A stretch of 35,595 nt of DNA, taken from positions 1-35,595 of the forward strand of contig CALFMQ010000252.1 in NCBI GenBank assembly GCA_937879825.1. Direction: 5' to 3'. Below the pieces are notes generated by a model that worked only from the letters and a program-made list of their open reading frames with translations, ran no database searches and had not been told where the DNA came from. Positions 1-8,799 of the stretch are shown one piece after another. Position 1 is the stretch's first letter. Each line of letters opens with the position of its first letter. This DNA comes from an uncultured Phycisphaerales bacterium (GTDB taxonomy: Bacteria > Planctomycetota > Phycisphaerae > Phycisphaerales > UBA1924). A program made the translations under genes and the position numbers.

Positions 1-28
1 GCCCGCGACTTCGCTGGCAACCCCCGCG

Positions 29-1036
29 GTGCCCGACGCTGGGGCCGAGGCTCCGGTCGGCGCTGCGACGGGCGGGCGTCCGGAAGCATCGGTCGGTGCG
101 GCTGCGGCCAAGATCGAGGTCAGGCGCGACGCGAACGGCAGGCGCGACGATCGGCGTGAGTTCTCCCTCGACGATCTGGCGGCCCGCGAGACGGCGCCGG
201 TGTCGGTGATCGTGCTCACATACAACGAGGAGGGGAACATCCGGGCGTGCCTGGAGTCGTGCGCGTGGTGCGATGATGTGCACGTTCTCGACTCGGGCTC
301 GAAGGATCGCACGCGCGAGATCGCCGAGGAGATGGGCGCGACGGTGCATGTGAACGCGTTCAGGAGTTTCGGTCAGCAGCGGAACTGGGCGATCGACAAC
401 ATTCCCGTTAAGTACAAGTGGCAGTTCCAGGTGGACGCGGACGAGCGGTTCACGCCCGCCTTGGTTCGGGAGATGGGGGCGCTGTTGCGGGCGGACGGAT
501 CGAGCGTGGACGGCGCGAGCGCGTACCAGTGCCCGTCGATGATGATGTTCATGGGGCGGTGGCTGCGTCATGCGGCGGAGTTCCCGGTGTACCAGTGCCG
601 GTTGTTGAATCCGGACTCGTGCCGCTTCGAGGATTACGGGCATGGTCAGCGGGAGGTAAACCGCGGCAAGACCGGCGTTCTGAGGATGCCGTACATGCAC
701 TACAACTTCTCGAAGGGTCTGGAGGAGTGGTTCGATAAGCACAACCGGTATTCATCGCTGGAGGCGAGCCAGGCGCTGGCCGAGCCGCCGATGCGGACGG
801 GGCGGGCGATCGCGACGATGTTCCGGGGGAACTCGGTGTCGCGCCGGCGGGCGCTCAAGGCGATCTCGTATCGGTTGCCCGCGAAGTCGCTCATCGTGTT
901 CTTCTGGACGATTGTGATTCGGCGCGGGTTCCTGGACGGTGTGGCGGGATGGAACTACGCGCGGATGCGTTCGATCTATGAGGGGATGATGTCGGTGAAG
1001 GTGTCGGTGCTCAAGCGGAAGGGCGAGTCGAAGTGA
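29..1036 (+). CDS. Family 2 glycosyltransferase, WaaE-like (possibly 5'-partial)
   Basis: Probable cytoplasmic glycosyltransferase that adds a sugar from a nucleotide-sugar donor to a growing glycan. A GT-A fold starts near residue 57 (VSVIVLTYNEE). The metal-binding acidic motif is DAD at about 136-138 within QVDADERF. The C-terminal third contains HYNFSKGLEEW and a hydrophobic stretch near 285-305, as in GT2 enzymes resembling WaaE. The first ~55 residues are Ala/Gly- and Arg-rich and look non-conserved. The GTG at 29 has no ribosome binding site, and the frame stays open to base 1, so the true start may lie outside the window. The stop overlaps the next start by 4 nt (GTGA), indicating translational coupling. 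Acceptor and sugar cannot be predicted. Confidence 0.85.
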   Translation: MPDAGAEAPVGAATGGRPEASVGAAAAKIEVRRDANGRRDDRREFSLDDLAARETAPVSVIVLTYNEEGNIRACLESCAWCDDVHVLDSGSKDRTREIAEEMGATVHVNAFRSFGQQRNWAIDNIPVKYKWQFQVDADERFTPALVREMGALLRADGSSVDGASAYQCPSMMMFMGRWLRHAAEFPVYQCRLLNPDSCRFEDYGHGQREVNRGKTGVLRMPYMHYNFSKGLEEWFDKHNRYSSLEASQALAEPPMRTGRAIATMFRGNSVSRRRALKAISYRLPAKSLIVFFWTIVIRRGFLDGVAGWNYARMRSIYEGMMSVKVSVLKRKGESK

Positions 1037-1623
1037 GCGCACAAGACCATGGCCCGGGCTTTCCGTCTGACGAGGCGCTGTCTCGGGCGGAGAGTCCTTA
1101 CACGACCAAGGAGAAGGTTCTCCGGCTGCTGTGGAACTACTTCGGCCAGCCGATGATGCGGATGACCTTCCACAACTGGTACGGCGTGCGGGCGTGGTGG
1201 CTCCGGCGATTCGGGGCGACGATCGGGGCGCACTCGCGGATCCGGCCCAGTGTGCGCGTCGAGCAGCCGTGGAACCTGACTCTGGGGGACAACTGTTCGC
1301 TCGGGGATCGGGCGGTGATTTACTGCCTCGGGAAGATCACGATCGGCTCGAACTGCTCGATCTCGCAGCATGCGCACCTGTGCGCGGGGACGCACGACTT
1401 CACGCAGCCGAAGTTGCCGCTGCTCCGCCCGCCGATCGTGATTGAGGACGATGTGTGGATTGCGGCGGACGCCTTTGTGGGGCCGAATGTCCGGGTCGGT
1501 CGCGGGGCGTTGCTCGGGGCTCGCGGGGCGGCGTTCAAGGACCTGGAGGCGTGGACGATTTACGGGGGGAACCCGGCGAAGGCGATCCGTGCGAGGCCGC
1601 GATTTGCCGATGATCCTTCGTGA
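1033..1623 (+). CDS. WcaF-like hexapeptide-repeat acetyltransferase
   Basis: Probable acetyl-CoA-dependent O-acetyltransferase modifying the polysaccharide or its lipid-linked precursor. From about residue 60 to 180 the protein shows the isoleucine/valine-rich hexapeptide periodicity of a left-handed beta helix (LTLGDNCSLGDRAVIY, ITIGSNCSISQ, VRVGRGALLGA). It ends with the IYGGNPAKAIRAR signature usual for this family. H373-like catalytic position is represented by the His in AGTHDF. At 196 residues it matches the usual length of WcaF-type colanic-acid acetyltransferases. It starts with GTG overlapping the upstream glycosyltransferase stop by 4 nt. The substrate is unknown; placement between two glycosyltransferases supports exopolysaccharide decoration. 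Confidence 0.85.
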   Translation: MSAQDHGPGFPSDEALSRAESPYTTKEKVLRLLWNYFGQPMMRMTFHNWYGVRAWWLRRFGATIGAHSRIRPSVRVEQPWNLTLGDNCSLGDRAVIYCLGKITIGSNCSISQHAHLCAGTHDFTQPKLPLLRPPIVIEDDVWIAADAFVGPNVRVGRGALLGARGAAFKDLEAWTIYGGNPAKAIRARPRFADDPS

Positions 1624-1641
1624 CGGGAGGATGCGGCGCGC

Positions 1642-2724
1642 ATGGCGGGTTCAGCGGTTGATCCGATTGTCTCCGTGGTGGTGCCGACGTTCCGGCGGCC
1701 TGAGATGCTGGTGCGCGCGGTTGAGTCGGTGCTGGGGCAAGACTTCCGGGGCATAGAGATCATCATCTGCGACGATGAGGATCCGCCGGGGGAGGGGCGC
1801 CTGGTCGCGGAACGGCTCGCGGCGCGGGACTCGCGGGTGCGCGTCGTGGCCAACGAGGGCGTGCGGGGGCAGGCGGGGAACCTGAACTATGCGATGTCGC
1901 TGGCGCGGGGGGCGTGGATCAAGCCGGTGTTCGATGACGATGCGCTGGAGCCGTCGTGCCTGGAGCGGATGCTCGCGGCGGCGGTGATGGGGCGCGGGTC
2001 TGTATCCGTGGTGCGGTGCCTGGCGAAGCGCTTCGAGGATGGACGGCTGGTCCGGACGGAGCGGCGCGGGCGCCGGGCGGTCGTGGAGCAGCTTTCGGCG
2101 GGGGACGCGGTGCTGGCGATGTACCTGCAGGATGTGGATGTGGGGATTCCGACGCAGCTGCTGGTGTCGCGGCACGCGGTGGAGGCGGGCGCGGTGATGG
2201 CGACGGACGGGCGGTTTGTCTCCAATGTCGACTCCGCGTGGACGCTCTCGCTGCTCGAGCACGGCTCGCTCGTTCTGCTCAATGAGCCGCTGGTGCATCA
2301 GCACCAGGGCGGGCACTCGACCGTGACCAGCGGGATGAGCGATGATGCGCTGGACGCTGAGTTTGCGTTGCTTCGCGAGTTGCAGCACGAGCGGCTCGGC
2401 GGGCGCACCCGCGTGCCGAGTGTGAGGACCGCGCAGGCGATGTTGCGCGGGATTCGGGCCCTTGAGCGGATGCGCCGTGGGCGTGCGCGCAGCGCGGTAT
2501 CGTTGGCGACGGATGTTCGGTCGGTTCGGGCGTGGGGATTGGCGGTTCGCTGGGCGATGCGTCGGGCGATGCCGGGATGGTTTGAGATTGTGAAGCGGAC
2601 GAGACTTTCTACGGATTCGAGGGCGTATGGCACTCAACGAGATCCCGGAATACGGATTCGAGCACAGCGGCCCGGCGCACACGATGGCGTATCTGACGCC
2701 GGCGATCGGCGCGCTGTTGGGTGA
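1642..2724 (+). CDS. Family 2 glycosyltransferase
   Basis: A second GT2 enzyme with an N-terminal GT-A domain: VSVVVPTFRRPEML near residues 10-24, a nucleotide-binding region around CDDEDPP, and the DxD-type motif FDDDAL at about 97-102. An Arg-rich helical C-terminal segment follows. GGAGG lies about 11 nt before the ATG. The last ~33 codons (from about 2627) run inside the following methyltransferase gene in another frame, giving a 98-nt overlap. That tail does not look like conserved protein, so the ancestral stop may have been lost. Likely a sugar-transfer step in the same polysaccharide pathway; donor and acceptor unknown. Confidence 0.82.
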   Translation: MAGSAVDPIVSVVVPTFRRPEMLVRAVESVLGQDFRGIEIIICDDEDPPGEGRLVAERLAARDSRVRVVANEGVRGQAGNLNYAMSLARGAWIKPVFDDDALEPSCLERMLAAAVMGRGSVSVVRCLAKRFEDGRLVRTERRGRRAVVEQLSAGDAVLAMYLQDVDVGIPTQLLVSRHAVEAGAVMATDGRFVSNVDSAWTLSLLEHGSLVLLNEPLVHQHQGGHSTVTSGMSDDALDAEFALLRELQHERLGGRTRVPSVRTAQAMLRGIRALERMRRGRARSAVSLATDVRSVRAWGLAVRWAMRRAMPGWFEIVKRTRLSTDSRAYGTQRDPGIRIRAQRPGAHDGVSDAGDRRAVG

Positions 2725-3265
2725 TCGACTGGCGGAAGGCGTGCGTGTGCTCGATGTGGGGTGCGGGAACGGTTGGCTTGTCAACTGGTTCATCGGGCAC
2801 GGCGCTGTCGGTGTGGGGATCGATGCGTCGGAGCAGGGGATCGAGCAGGCGCGGAAGGCGTTCCCTAAAGGGCGGTTCGAGCGGCTGTTGGCGGATGATC
2901 GCGTGCTTGAGAACCTGGGAGAGGAGCCATTCGACATCGTGGTGTCGACGGAGGTTGTGGAGCATCTGTACGACCCGCGATCGTGGGCGCGGGGGTGCAT
3001 GGCGGCGGTGCGCGGGGGCGGACGGTTCGTGTGCACGACGCCGTATCACGGGTGGATGAAGAATGTGGCGGTGGCGGTGATGAACAAGTTTGATCACCAC
3101 ATGAACCCGTTGTGGGACGGGGGGCACATCAAGTTCTGGAGCCCGTCGACGCTCGGGACGCTGCTGCGTGAGGCGGGGTTCGTGGATGTCCGCTGGAAGG
3201 GTGCCGGTCGGTTGCCGCTGCTCTGGAAGAGCATGGTGATGAGCGGGGATCGCCCCGGATCGTGA
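2627..3265 (+). CDS. Class I SAM-dependent methyltransferase
   Basis: SAM-dependent methyltransferase of about 212 residues. Motif I is VLDVGCGNGW at about residues 41-50, followed by an acidic loop (GIDASEQ) and the post-motif FDIVVSTEVVEHLYDP typical of UbiG/Methyltransf_11-like enzymes. The region ELY-like to TPYHGWMKN and the final domain FWSPSTLGTLLREAGF are as in methyltransferases of surface-polysaccharide clusters. The ATG at 2627 lies inside the preceding glycosyltransferase frame. The sequence EIPEYGFEHSGPAHTMAYL before motif I looks genuine, so the downstream Met at 2684 is less likely. The substrate is probably a sugar or lipid-linked glycan, inferred from the neighbours only. Confidence 0.85.
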   Translation: MALNEIPEYGFEHSGPAHTMAYLTPAIGALLGDRLAEGVRVLDVGCGNGWLVNWFIGHGAVGVGIDASEQGIEQARKAFPKGRFERLLADDRVLENLGEEPFDIVVSTEVVEHLYDPRSWARGCMAAVRGGGRFVCTTPYHGWMKNVAVAVMNKFDHHMNPLWDGGHIKFWSPSTLGTLLREAGFVDVRWKGAGRLPLLWKSMVMSGDRPGS

Positions 3266-3328
3266 GGGCGCGGTTTTATCGGGCGCGGGGTGCGGGATCG
3301 GCACGGGGACCCGGGGGGTTGGGGCCGC

Positions 3329-3334
3329 TACACT
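3329..3334 (+). promoter_or_regulatory. Possible -10 box upstream of sat
   Basis: TACACT lies about 50 nt before the sat ATG in the 119-nt gap after the methyltransferase gene. No convincing -35 hexamer is seen, so this is weak evidence for a separate sat promoter. Confidence 0.2.
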
Positions 3335-3384
3335 ATCCGCCCCATTCACCCGCAACGAGACACCCGGTACCCGAGGAGAGAACG

Positions 3385-4554
3385 ATGTCCGGCCTGATTT
3401 CGCCGCACGGCGGCACGCTTGTGAATCGCGTAGTTGACAGCGCGACTGCTACGAAACTGAAGGGCGAGGCGGCTTCGCTCAAGCGGATCGACCTGAGCGC
3501 CAAGCAATCGTGCGATCTGGAGATGATCGGGATCGGCGCGTTCAGCCCCTTGACCGGGTTCATGGGCAAGGCGGACTTCGAGAGCGTGTGCAAGAGCATG
3601 AAGCTCGCGTCGGGCGACATCTGGCCGATTCCGATTCTGTTGTCGGTGGACTCTTCGAAGGCGCCGAAGGTCGGCGAGCGGGTGGCGCTGTATGCCCCGA
3701 ACGGGGTGCTGCAGGGCGTGATGACGGTGAAGGAGACCTTCGCGCACGACAAGAAGCTCGAGATTCCCAATGTGTTCGCGACGACCGATGAGGCGCACCC
3801 GGGCGTGGCGCAGGTGATGGCGGAGGGCGATACCTGCGTCGCCGGGCCGGTGGATGTGGTGACGGTTTGCGTGGACCCGAAGGGACCCGAGGCGTTCCTG
3901 GACTTCCGCCAGACGCCCGCGCAGACGCGGGCGGAGTTCGAGAAGCGCGGGTGGAAGACCGTGGGCGCTTTCCAGACGCGGAACCCGATTCACCGGGCGC
4001 ACGAGTATCTGTGCAAGTGCACGCAGGAGATCTGCGACGGGCTGCTGATTCACCCGCTGGTCGGCGAGACGAAGAAGGGTGATATCCCGGCGGCGACGCG
4101 GATGGACTGCTACCAGGTTCTGATCGAGAAGTACTTCGTGAAGGATCGGACGCATCTGTCGGTGATGCCGGCGGCGATGCGGTATGCGGGGCCCCGCGAG
4201 GCGATTCTGCACGCGCTGGTGCGGAAGAACTACGGGTGCACGCACTTCATTGTCGGGCGGGATCACGCGGGCGTGGGGAACTACTACGGGACGTACGACG
4301 CCCAGAACATCTTTGACGGGCTCGACGCGAAGAACCTGGGTATCAGGCCGCTCAAGTTCGAGCACGCGGCGTGGTGCAAGTTGTGCGAGGGCATGACTTC
4401 GTCGAAGACCTGCCCGCACGGCGGCGAGCACAAGATTTTCCTGTCGGGCACGAAGGTGCGTGAGATGCTCGCGGCGGGACAGCGTCCTCCGATGGAGTTC
4501 TCGCGGCCGGAGGTTGCGGACGCGCTGATGAGCTGGGCGAAGAGCCCCGCGTAA
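3385..4554 (+). CDS. sat: Sulfate adenylyltransferase (ATP sulfurylase)
   Basis: Catalyses ATP + sulfate to APS + pyrophosphate, the first step of sulfate activation, in the cytoplasm. At 389 residues it is the single-chain Sat type, not CysD/CysN. Family motifs are all present: GAFSPLTGFM (51-60), the nucleotide-binding QTRNPIHRAHE (197-207), GRDHAGVG (291-298) and SGTKVREML (354-362). Cys331, Cys334, Cys343 and nearby His345/349 probably form the zinc site known in several bacterial Sat proteins. The frame is open upstream to 3262, but ATG 3385 is chosen because GAGGAGAG lies just before it and homology begins there. It sits inside a glycosyltransferase cluster, apart from cysC and the PAP phosphatase 11 kb away, which suggests APS supply for polysaccharide sulfation. 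Confidence 0.95.
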   Translation: MSGLISPHGGTLVNRVVDSATATKLKGEAASLKRIDLSAKQSCDLEMIGIGAFSPLTGFMGKADFESVCKSMKLASGDIWPIPILLSVDSSKAPKVGERVALYAPNGVLQGVMTVKETFAHDKKLEIPNVFATTDEAHPGVAQVMAEGDTCVAGPVDVVTVCVDPKGPEAFLDFRQTPAQTRAEFEKRGWKTVGAFQTRNPIHRAHEYLCKCTQEICDGLLIHPLVGETKKGDIPAATRMDCYQVLIEKYFVKDRTHLSVMPAAMRYAGPREAILHALVRKNYGCTHFIVGRDHAGVGNYYGTYDAQNIFDGLDAKNLGIRPLKFEHAAWCKLCEGMTSSKTCPHGGEHKIFLSGTKVREMLAAGQRPPMEFSRPEVADALMSWAKSPA

Positions 4555-4557
4555 TCT

Positions 4558-5736
4558 GTGTCGATGCGGATCTGTCATGTCATCGGGTCGATTGATCCGG
4601 CCAACGGCGGGCCCTCGACGGTCATCGGACGGATCGCATCGGCGCAAGCCGGGCTCGGCCTCGATGTTCATCTGCTCGGGGCGTGTTCCGCTGCTCGGGA
4701 AGCGGTGTCGCGTGAGGCGCTGGCGCAGGTGCCGGGCATCGAGCGTGTGACGCTGCACCTGATGACCGATCCGCCGTCGCGCATGCGACGGCTGCTTGCG
4801 AGCCACTTCGGTCCGGCGTTTGATGCGGTCCCCGAGCCCGACATTGCGCATCTCCATGGCGTCTGGGACTCGCCGCTGCTGCGGGTATCGGCGCGGTGTC
4901 GGGCGAGGAAGATCCCTTATCTGATTCGTCCGGCGGGGATGCTCGACTTCTGGTCGCTCAAGCAGAAGGCCCTGAAAAAGAAGGTTTCGATGGCGCTGTT
5001 CCATCGGAGGATGCTCCGCGGGGCGTCGGTCATTCATGCGCTGAATCCGCACGAACGAGATGCGGTATCGGCCCTGCGGCTTTGGACTCGGATCGAGATC
5101 ATCCCCAACGGCGTGTTCATGAGTGACATCGAGCGTGTCACGGAGGAAGGGCTGTTTCGGGGCAAGTTTCCGGCGCTGGGCGAGTCGCCGTTCGTATTGT
5201 TTCTGAGCCGCCTGCACTTCAAGAAGGGATTGGACATTCTGGCTGACGCGTGGACTCGGGTAGCGCGTGAGCATCCGGGGGCGAAACTGGTAGTGGCCGG
5301 CCCACGGGAGGACGACTCGATCGACGCGTTCGATCGTGTGATTGGGGACGCTGGGCTGACTGGCACGGTTGTTCAAACGGGCCCGGTGTACGGCGCGGAT
5401 AAGGCCGCGGCCTATCGGGAGTGTGCCTGCTTCGTGCTTCCGAGCCGGCAGGAGGGGTTCAGTCTGGCGATTACCGAGGCGTTGGGGTTCGGGGCGGCTG
5501 CGGTGGTGACGCGGGATTGCCACTTCCCTGAGATCACCGAGGTGGGTGCCGGGATCGAAACGGCCCTGGACGCGGGTGAGGTCGCTTCGGCGGTCTCTCG
5601 GATGCTGGTCGATCCGGCGTTCCGGACCTCGTGCGGGGCCGCGGGGGCGGCTCTGGTGCGGGAGCGATTCACATGGCCCGCGGTCGCCCGGAGGACGCTC
5701 GAGGTGTACCGTTCGATGGCCTCGGGGGCCCGTTGA
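4558..5736 (+). CDS. Family 4 glycosyltransferase
   Basis: GT-B fold glycosyltransferase, 390-392 residues. The N-terminal Rossmann domain begins RICHVIGSIDPANGGPS, with the glycine-rich acceptor loop typical of GT4. The C-terminal donor domain has FLSRLHFKKGLDIL and the E-x7-E signature in PSRQEGFSLAITEALGFG. It starts 3 nt after the sat stop. Either GTG 4558 or ATG 4564 could be used; neither has a clear ribosome binding site and the ATG gives the more typical N-terminus. Probably adds a sugar during assembly of the exopolysaccharide repeat unit on the cytoplasmic face. The specific linkage is not predictable. Confidence 0.88.
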   Translation: MSMRICHVIGSIDPANGGPSTVIGRIASAQAGLGLDVHLLGACSAAREAVSREALAQVPGIERVTLHLMTDPPSRMRRLLASHFGPAFDAVPEPDIAHLHGVWDSPLLRVSARCRARKIPYLIRPAGMLDFWSLKQKALKKKVSMALFHRRMLRGASVIHALNPHERDAVSALRLWTRIEIIPNGVFMSDIERVTEEGLFRGKFPALGESPFVLFLSRLHFKKGLDILADAWTRVAREHPGAKLVVAGPREDDSIDAFDRVIGDAGLTGTVVQTGPVYGADKAAAYRECACFVLPSRQEGFSLAITEALGFGAAAVVTRDCHFPEITEVGAGIETALDAGEVASAVSRMLVDPAFRTSCGAAGAALVRERFTWPAVARRTLEVYRSMASGAR

Positions 5737-5880
5737 GTTCCATCGAATGGGGCGATCCGGTTGGGGCGTCGAATCGTAGAAGGCGGGTCGAAGAGTTCGC
5801 CTGGGATTGCCGATAAGCAGGAGTCGGAGGGGTCGGGCCGCGTCAGGAGTTGGCGTGTTCTCGGACCTGGCACGGGTGTC

Positions 5881-7437
5881 ATGAAGCAGATCAAGTTCCT
5901 TGTCATCGCGTTCCTCGGATTCATCACCCTGCTGGTGGCGATGCTCATTTGGAGCGCGGAGGCGCGGGAGTTCTCGGCTTCGTTCTTCTTCATCGCGTTG
6001 GGCGCGTTGGTGCTCTTGCCGAGTGCGGCGGCGGTTCTGGCGGGGAAGATCCCGTGGTTCTCGCCGCACGCGTTCGTGGTGGCGGCGTTCGGGATGATGT
6101 ATGTGCTGGCCCCAGCGCTTGTGATTCTGGACGCTCCGGAGAGTGAGTATTACGGGCGGGCGCTGGCGCCGAGCGAGATGCTGAAGGTCGTGCAGGTGTG
6201 CACGCTCGGCGTGTTCTGCTACGTGCTGGGGTACCGGATCGGGCCCAAGAACTTTCGTGCGCCGCGTCGGCTCGAGGCGTACTTCTCTGACACCCCCGCG
6301 GTGGACCAGATCTATGTGCCGGGCGCGTTCCTGATCTGGGGGATCGGCGTCGGCGCGTGGGCGTACATCTACGGCGTGCAGGGCGGTATCTCTGCGGCTC
6401 TGTCGCGCATGGGTGAGCGATCCATGCTTCTGGCGGACGCGGGCGGCCTGGTCTTTCACCTGGCCAAGTTCCTGTACGTGGGGATGCTGCTGCTGATCGC
6501 GCGGATGGGGATGAACCTTGTCACGATCCCGATGCTGGGCTTCTCGACGCTGATCCTGCTGGCGTTCGGATCGCGGTCATACATCGGTCTGCTGGTGCTG
6601 GGCGCGCTGATTGTTTGGCGGTTCCGGTACCTGCAGAAGGTGCCGCTGATCGTGTGGGCGGGCGGCGCTGTGGGCGGGTTCTTCCTGATGGCGTTCTACG
6701 TTCTGCTCCGCGCGACGCGCGGCAATCTCGGCGAAGCGGCGTATTACTTCCAGAACTCGATGGAGCGGACGAGCTCGTGGCTCACGCCGATCGTCGCGCC
6801 GTTCACCTTCATCAACGAGATGGGCGAGGTGGTGAACAATGTCGGGGGGCGGATTCCGTATCAGTACGGCGAGACCTTCCTGACCTTGCTCTACTTCGTC
6901 CCGGGGTGGATCTGGTCGGGGAAATACAATCTGGACTCGGTGAACTCGGCGTATATGAATGCGCTGTATCCGGGGCGGATCGAGAATGTGACGATTACGC
7001 CTTCGATCATGGCGGAGTTCTTCATGAACTTCGGTTGGTTCGGGATCGTGTTCTGCCCGCTGCTTCTGGGTATCGGGATGAAGTGGTTCACGAACGCGAT
7101 GATCGGGCATCCGAACCGGAAGTATCAGTGCGCGTGGATCGTCTTTGCAGCGCTCGCGTCAGTGAATGTGATGCGTGTGCTGAAGAACGGCTCGACGGAC
7201 GCGGTGTGGCTGCTGTACTTCCTGGTGCCGCTGGCGGCGTTGTACCTGCCGAACATCGGTCTGTTCTTTTCGCCGCCTCCGCGCGGGACGCTCGTCACGG
7301 ATGAGGATCCGTACGAGGCTGCGGCGCGTGAGGCGGGCGAAGAATGGGACGCCGACGAGGGCTACGAGGAGCACGAGGGCGACGCGTACGACTGGTACAC
7401 GGAGCCGGACGGGGCGGTGGCGTCGTCGCGCGGTTGA
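5881..7437 (+). CDS. Wzy-like oligosaccharide repeat-unit polymerase
   Basis: Polytopic inner-membrane protein of about 518 residues with ten or more predicted transmembrane helices, starting with FLVIAFLGFITLLVAMLIW. It matches the oligosaccharide repeat-unit polymerase type: a long periplasmic loop in the second half (EMGEVVNNVGGRIPYQYGE ... PGWIWSGK) and then NFGWFGIVFCPLLLG. The last ~50 residues form an unusual Glu/Asp/Tyr-rich hydrophilic tail. ATG 5881 is chosen because the first membrane helix begins there; the frame is open upstream to TTG 5761, but those 40 residues look like random coding. No strong ribosome binding site is seen. Expected to join repeat units exported by the flippase encoded convergently just downstream. 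Confidence 0.8.
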   Translation: MKQIKFLVIAFLGFITLLVAMLIWSAEAREFSASFFFIALGALVLLPSAAAVLAGKIPWFSPHAFVVAAFGMMYVLAPALVILDAPESEYYGRALAPSEMLKVVQVCTLGVFCYVLGYRIGPKNFRAPRRLEAYFSDTPAVDQIYVPGAFLIWGIGVGAWAYIYGVQGGISAALSRMGERSMLLADAGGLVFHLAKFLYVGMLLLIARMGMNLVTIPMLGFSTLILLAFGSRSYIGLLVLGALIVWRFRYLQKVPLIVWAGGAVGGFFLMAFYVLLRATRGNLGEAAYYFQNSMERTSSWLTPIVAPFTFINEMGEVVNNVGGRIPYQYGETFLTLLYFVPGWIWSGKYNLDSVNSAYMNALYPGRIENVTITPSIMAEFFMNFGWFGIVFCPLLLGIGMKWFTNAMIGHPNRKYQCAWIVFAALASVNVMRVLKNGSTDAVWLLYFLVPLAALYLPNIGLFFSPPPRGTLVTDEDPYEAAAREAGEEWDADEGYEEHEGDAYDWYTEPDGAVASSRG

Positions 7438-7449
7438 GGCGGGTTGGCG

Positions 7450-8799
7450 TCAGCGCCGGGAGCGGATGAAGCGGAAGCGGAAGTCGCTCGGCCGGGGGAT
7501 GACGAGGTCCCACCACTTGATTCCGGTGATTCTGGAATAGACGGCGACCAGGCCGATGGTGCCGGCGATGTAGGTGACGGTGCTGGCCCATGCTGCGCCG
7601 AGGACACCGTTGGCCGGCGCCCACGAGACGAAGCCCTGCGGCACCCAGATGGCGTTGAGGACGATGTTGGCAACGACGACCGGGCCCATGACCGCTGAGA
7701 CCAGGAGCGGGTGGCCCTTGGCGTGGAGGTCTGCTTCGAGCGTGCGCGCGACGAAGAAGGCGACGATTCCGGGGAGGAGGATCTGGGTGCAGGTGGCTGC
7801 GAGTCGGAACCCGGGGCCGTAGACGAGCGGGAGGATCCACGGCGCGGCGAAGTATGTGACGATCGCGGCGGGGAGTCCGACGGCGAGGCCGAAGCGGGAG
7901 AGGCGCGCGGTTTTGTGCGCGAATGCCGCCCGATCTGAGGTGTTGACGCCTCGCGAGAAGACGGCCCAGGAGAGTGCTATGGGGATCTGCCAGAGCATGT
8001 TGGCGAAGTTGACGCCGACGGAGTAGTTGCCGAGGTGGGCGTCGGCGATGTGCATGACGGTGAGTGAGAGGATGAAGAGATCGATGCGGTAGTTGAGGCG
8101 CATGAGGACGGTTGAGATGCCGAACTTGAAGGCCTTGGCGATCATCTCTTTGGCGAGGGTCGCGTCGAAGTCGAAGCGGATGGTGTAGCGGGAGCGGATG
8201 AGCTGGATGCCGATGGCGAATGAGATGAGCGAGCCGACGAGCATGGCAAGGAAGTAGACCCAGCCGTCGGAGGGGCCGTCGAAACCGAGGAGCGCGCCGA
8301 GTGTGAGGATGATGATGAGCTTGGGTGGTTCGGCCCAGACGAGGCGCGGGACATAGGTGGAGATGCGCTGGTCTGCGAGGGCGACGCCCCGCGCGATTGC
8401 GAGGTGGAGACTCGGGCCGATTCCGACGACCGAGAGGGCATACCACGAGAGGGGGAGGTCGCCCGACCACGGCGCGAAGAACCACGCGACGGCGAGGAGT
8501 GTGTAGAGGATGGAGGCGATGAGCCAGAGCGTGAAGGAGACGCCGATGATTCGGTTCTTCTCATCGGGTCGGGCGGCCATCATGGTGGGGAGCGCCTTGT
8601 CGATGCCGAAGTCGCCGAAGAGCACGAGGAGCGACGGCACGATGAGGACGGCGGTGATGACGCCTCGGACGTCTTCTTTCCAGATGCGCGCGGTGGCGAT
8701 TCCCACGAGCAGCGCGAGGGCGAGGAGCCCGAAGTTGCCGAGGATGAGCCGGAGGGCGTCTTCGAGGAAGGATCGATTCTTGGGCGCTGGACTGGTCAC
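7450..8799 (-). CDS. Wzx-like oligosaccharide flippase
   Basis: Integral membrane protein of 449 residues with about 12-14 hydrophobic helices, of the polysaccharide-transport branch of the MOP superfamily. Typical features are an N-terminal helix pair followed by the conserved loop FGDFGIDKALPTM, and NYRIDLFILS in the middle helices. The family moves undecaprenyl-linked repeat units across the inner membrane. It starts with GTG overlapping the upstream gene's stop by 4 nt (GTGA), so the two are co-translated. It lies convergent to the polymerase gene with a 12-nt gap. Wzx plus Wzy indicates a Wzx/Wzy-dependent export route, although Wza/Wzc components are not in this window. Confidence 0.82.
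   Translation of the reverse strand: MTSPAPKNRSFLEDALRLILGNFGLLALALLVGIATARIWKEDVRGVITAVLIVPSLLVLFGDFGIDKALPTMMAARPDEKNRIIGVSFTLWLIASILYTLLAVAWFFAPWSGDLPLSWYALSVVGIGPSLHLAIARGVALADQRISTYVPRLVWAEPPKLIIILTLGALLGFDGPSDGWVYFLAMLVGSLISFAIGIQLIRSRYTIRFDFDATLAKEMIAKAFKFGISTVLMRLNYRIDLFILSLTVMHIADAHLGNYSVGVNFANMLWQIPIALSWAVFSRGVNTSDRAAFAHKTARLSRFGLAVGLPAAIVTYFAAPWILPLVYGPGFRLAATCTQILLPGIVAFFVARTLEADLHAKGHPLLVSAVMGPVVVANIVLNAIWVPQGFVSWAPANGVLGAAWASTVTYIAGTIGLVAVYSRITGIKWWDLVIPRPSDFRFRFIRSRR

Noticed and set aside
3346..6459. A 1037-codon open frame on the - strand
   Set aside because: It lies opposite sat, the GT4 gene and the polymerase gene. Its translation is Arg/His/Pro-rich with no motif; it is a by-product of GC-rich codon bias on the + strand.
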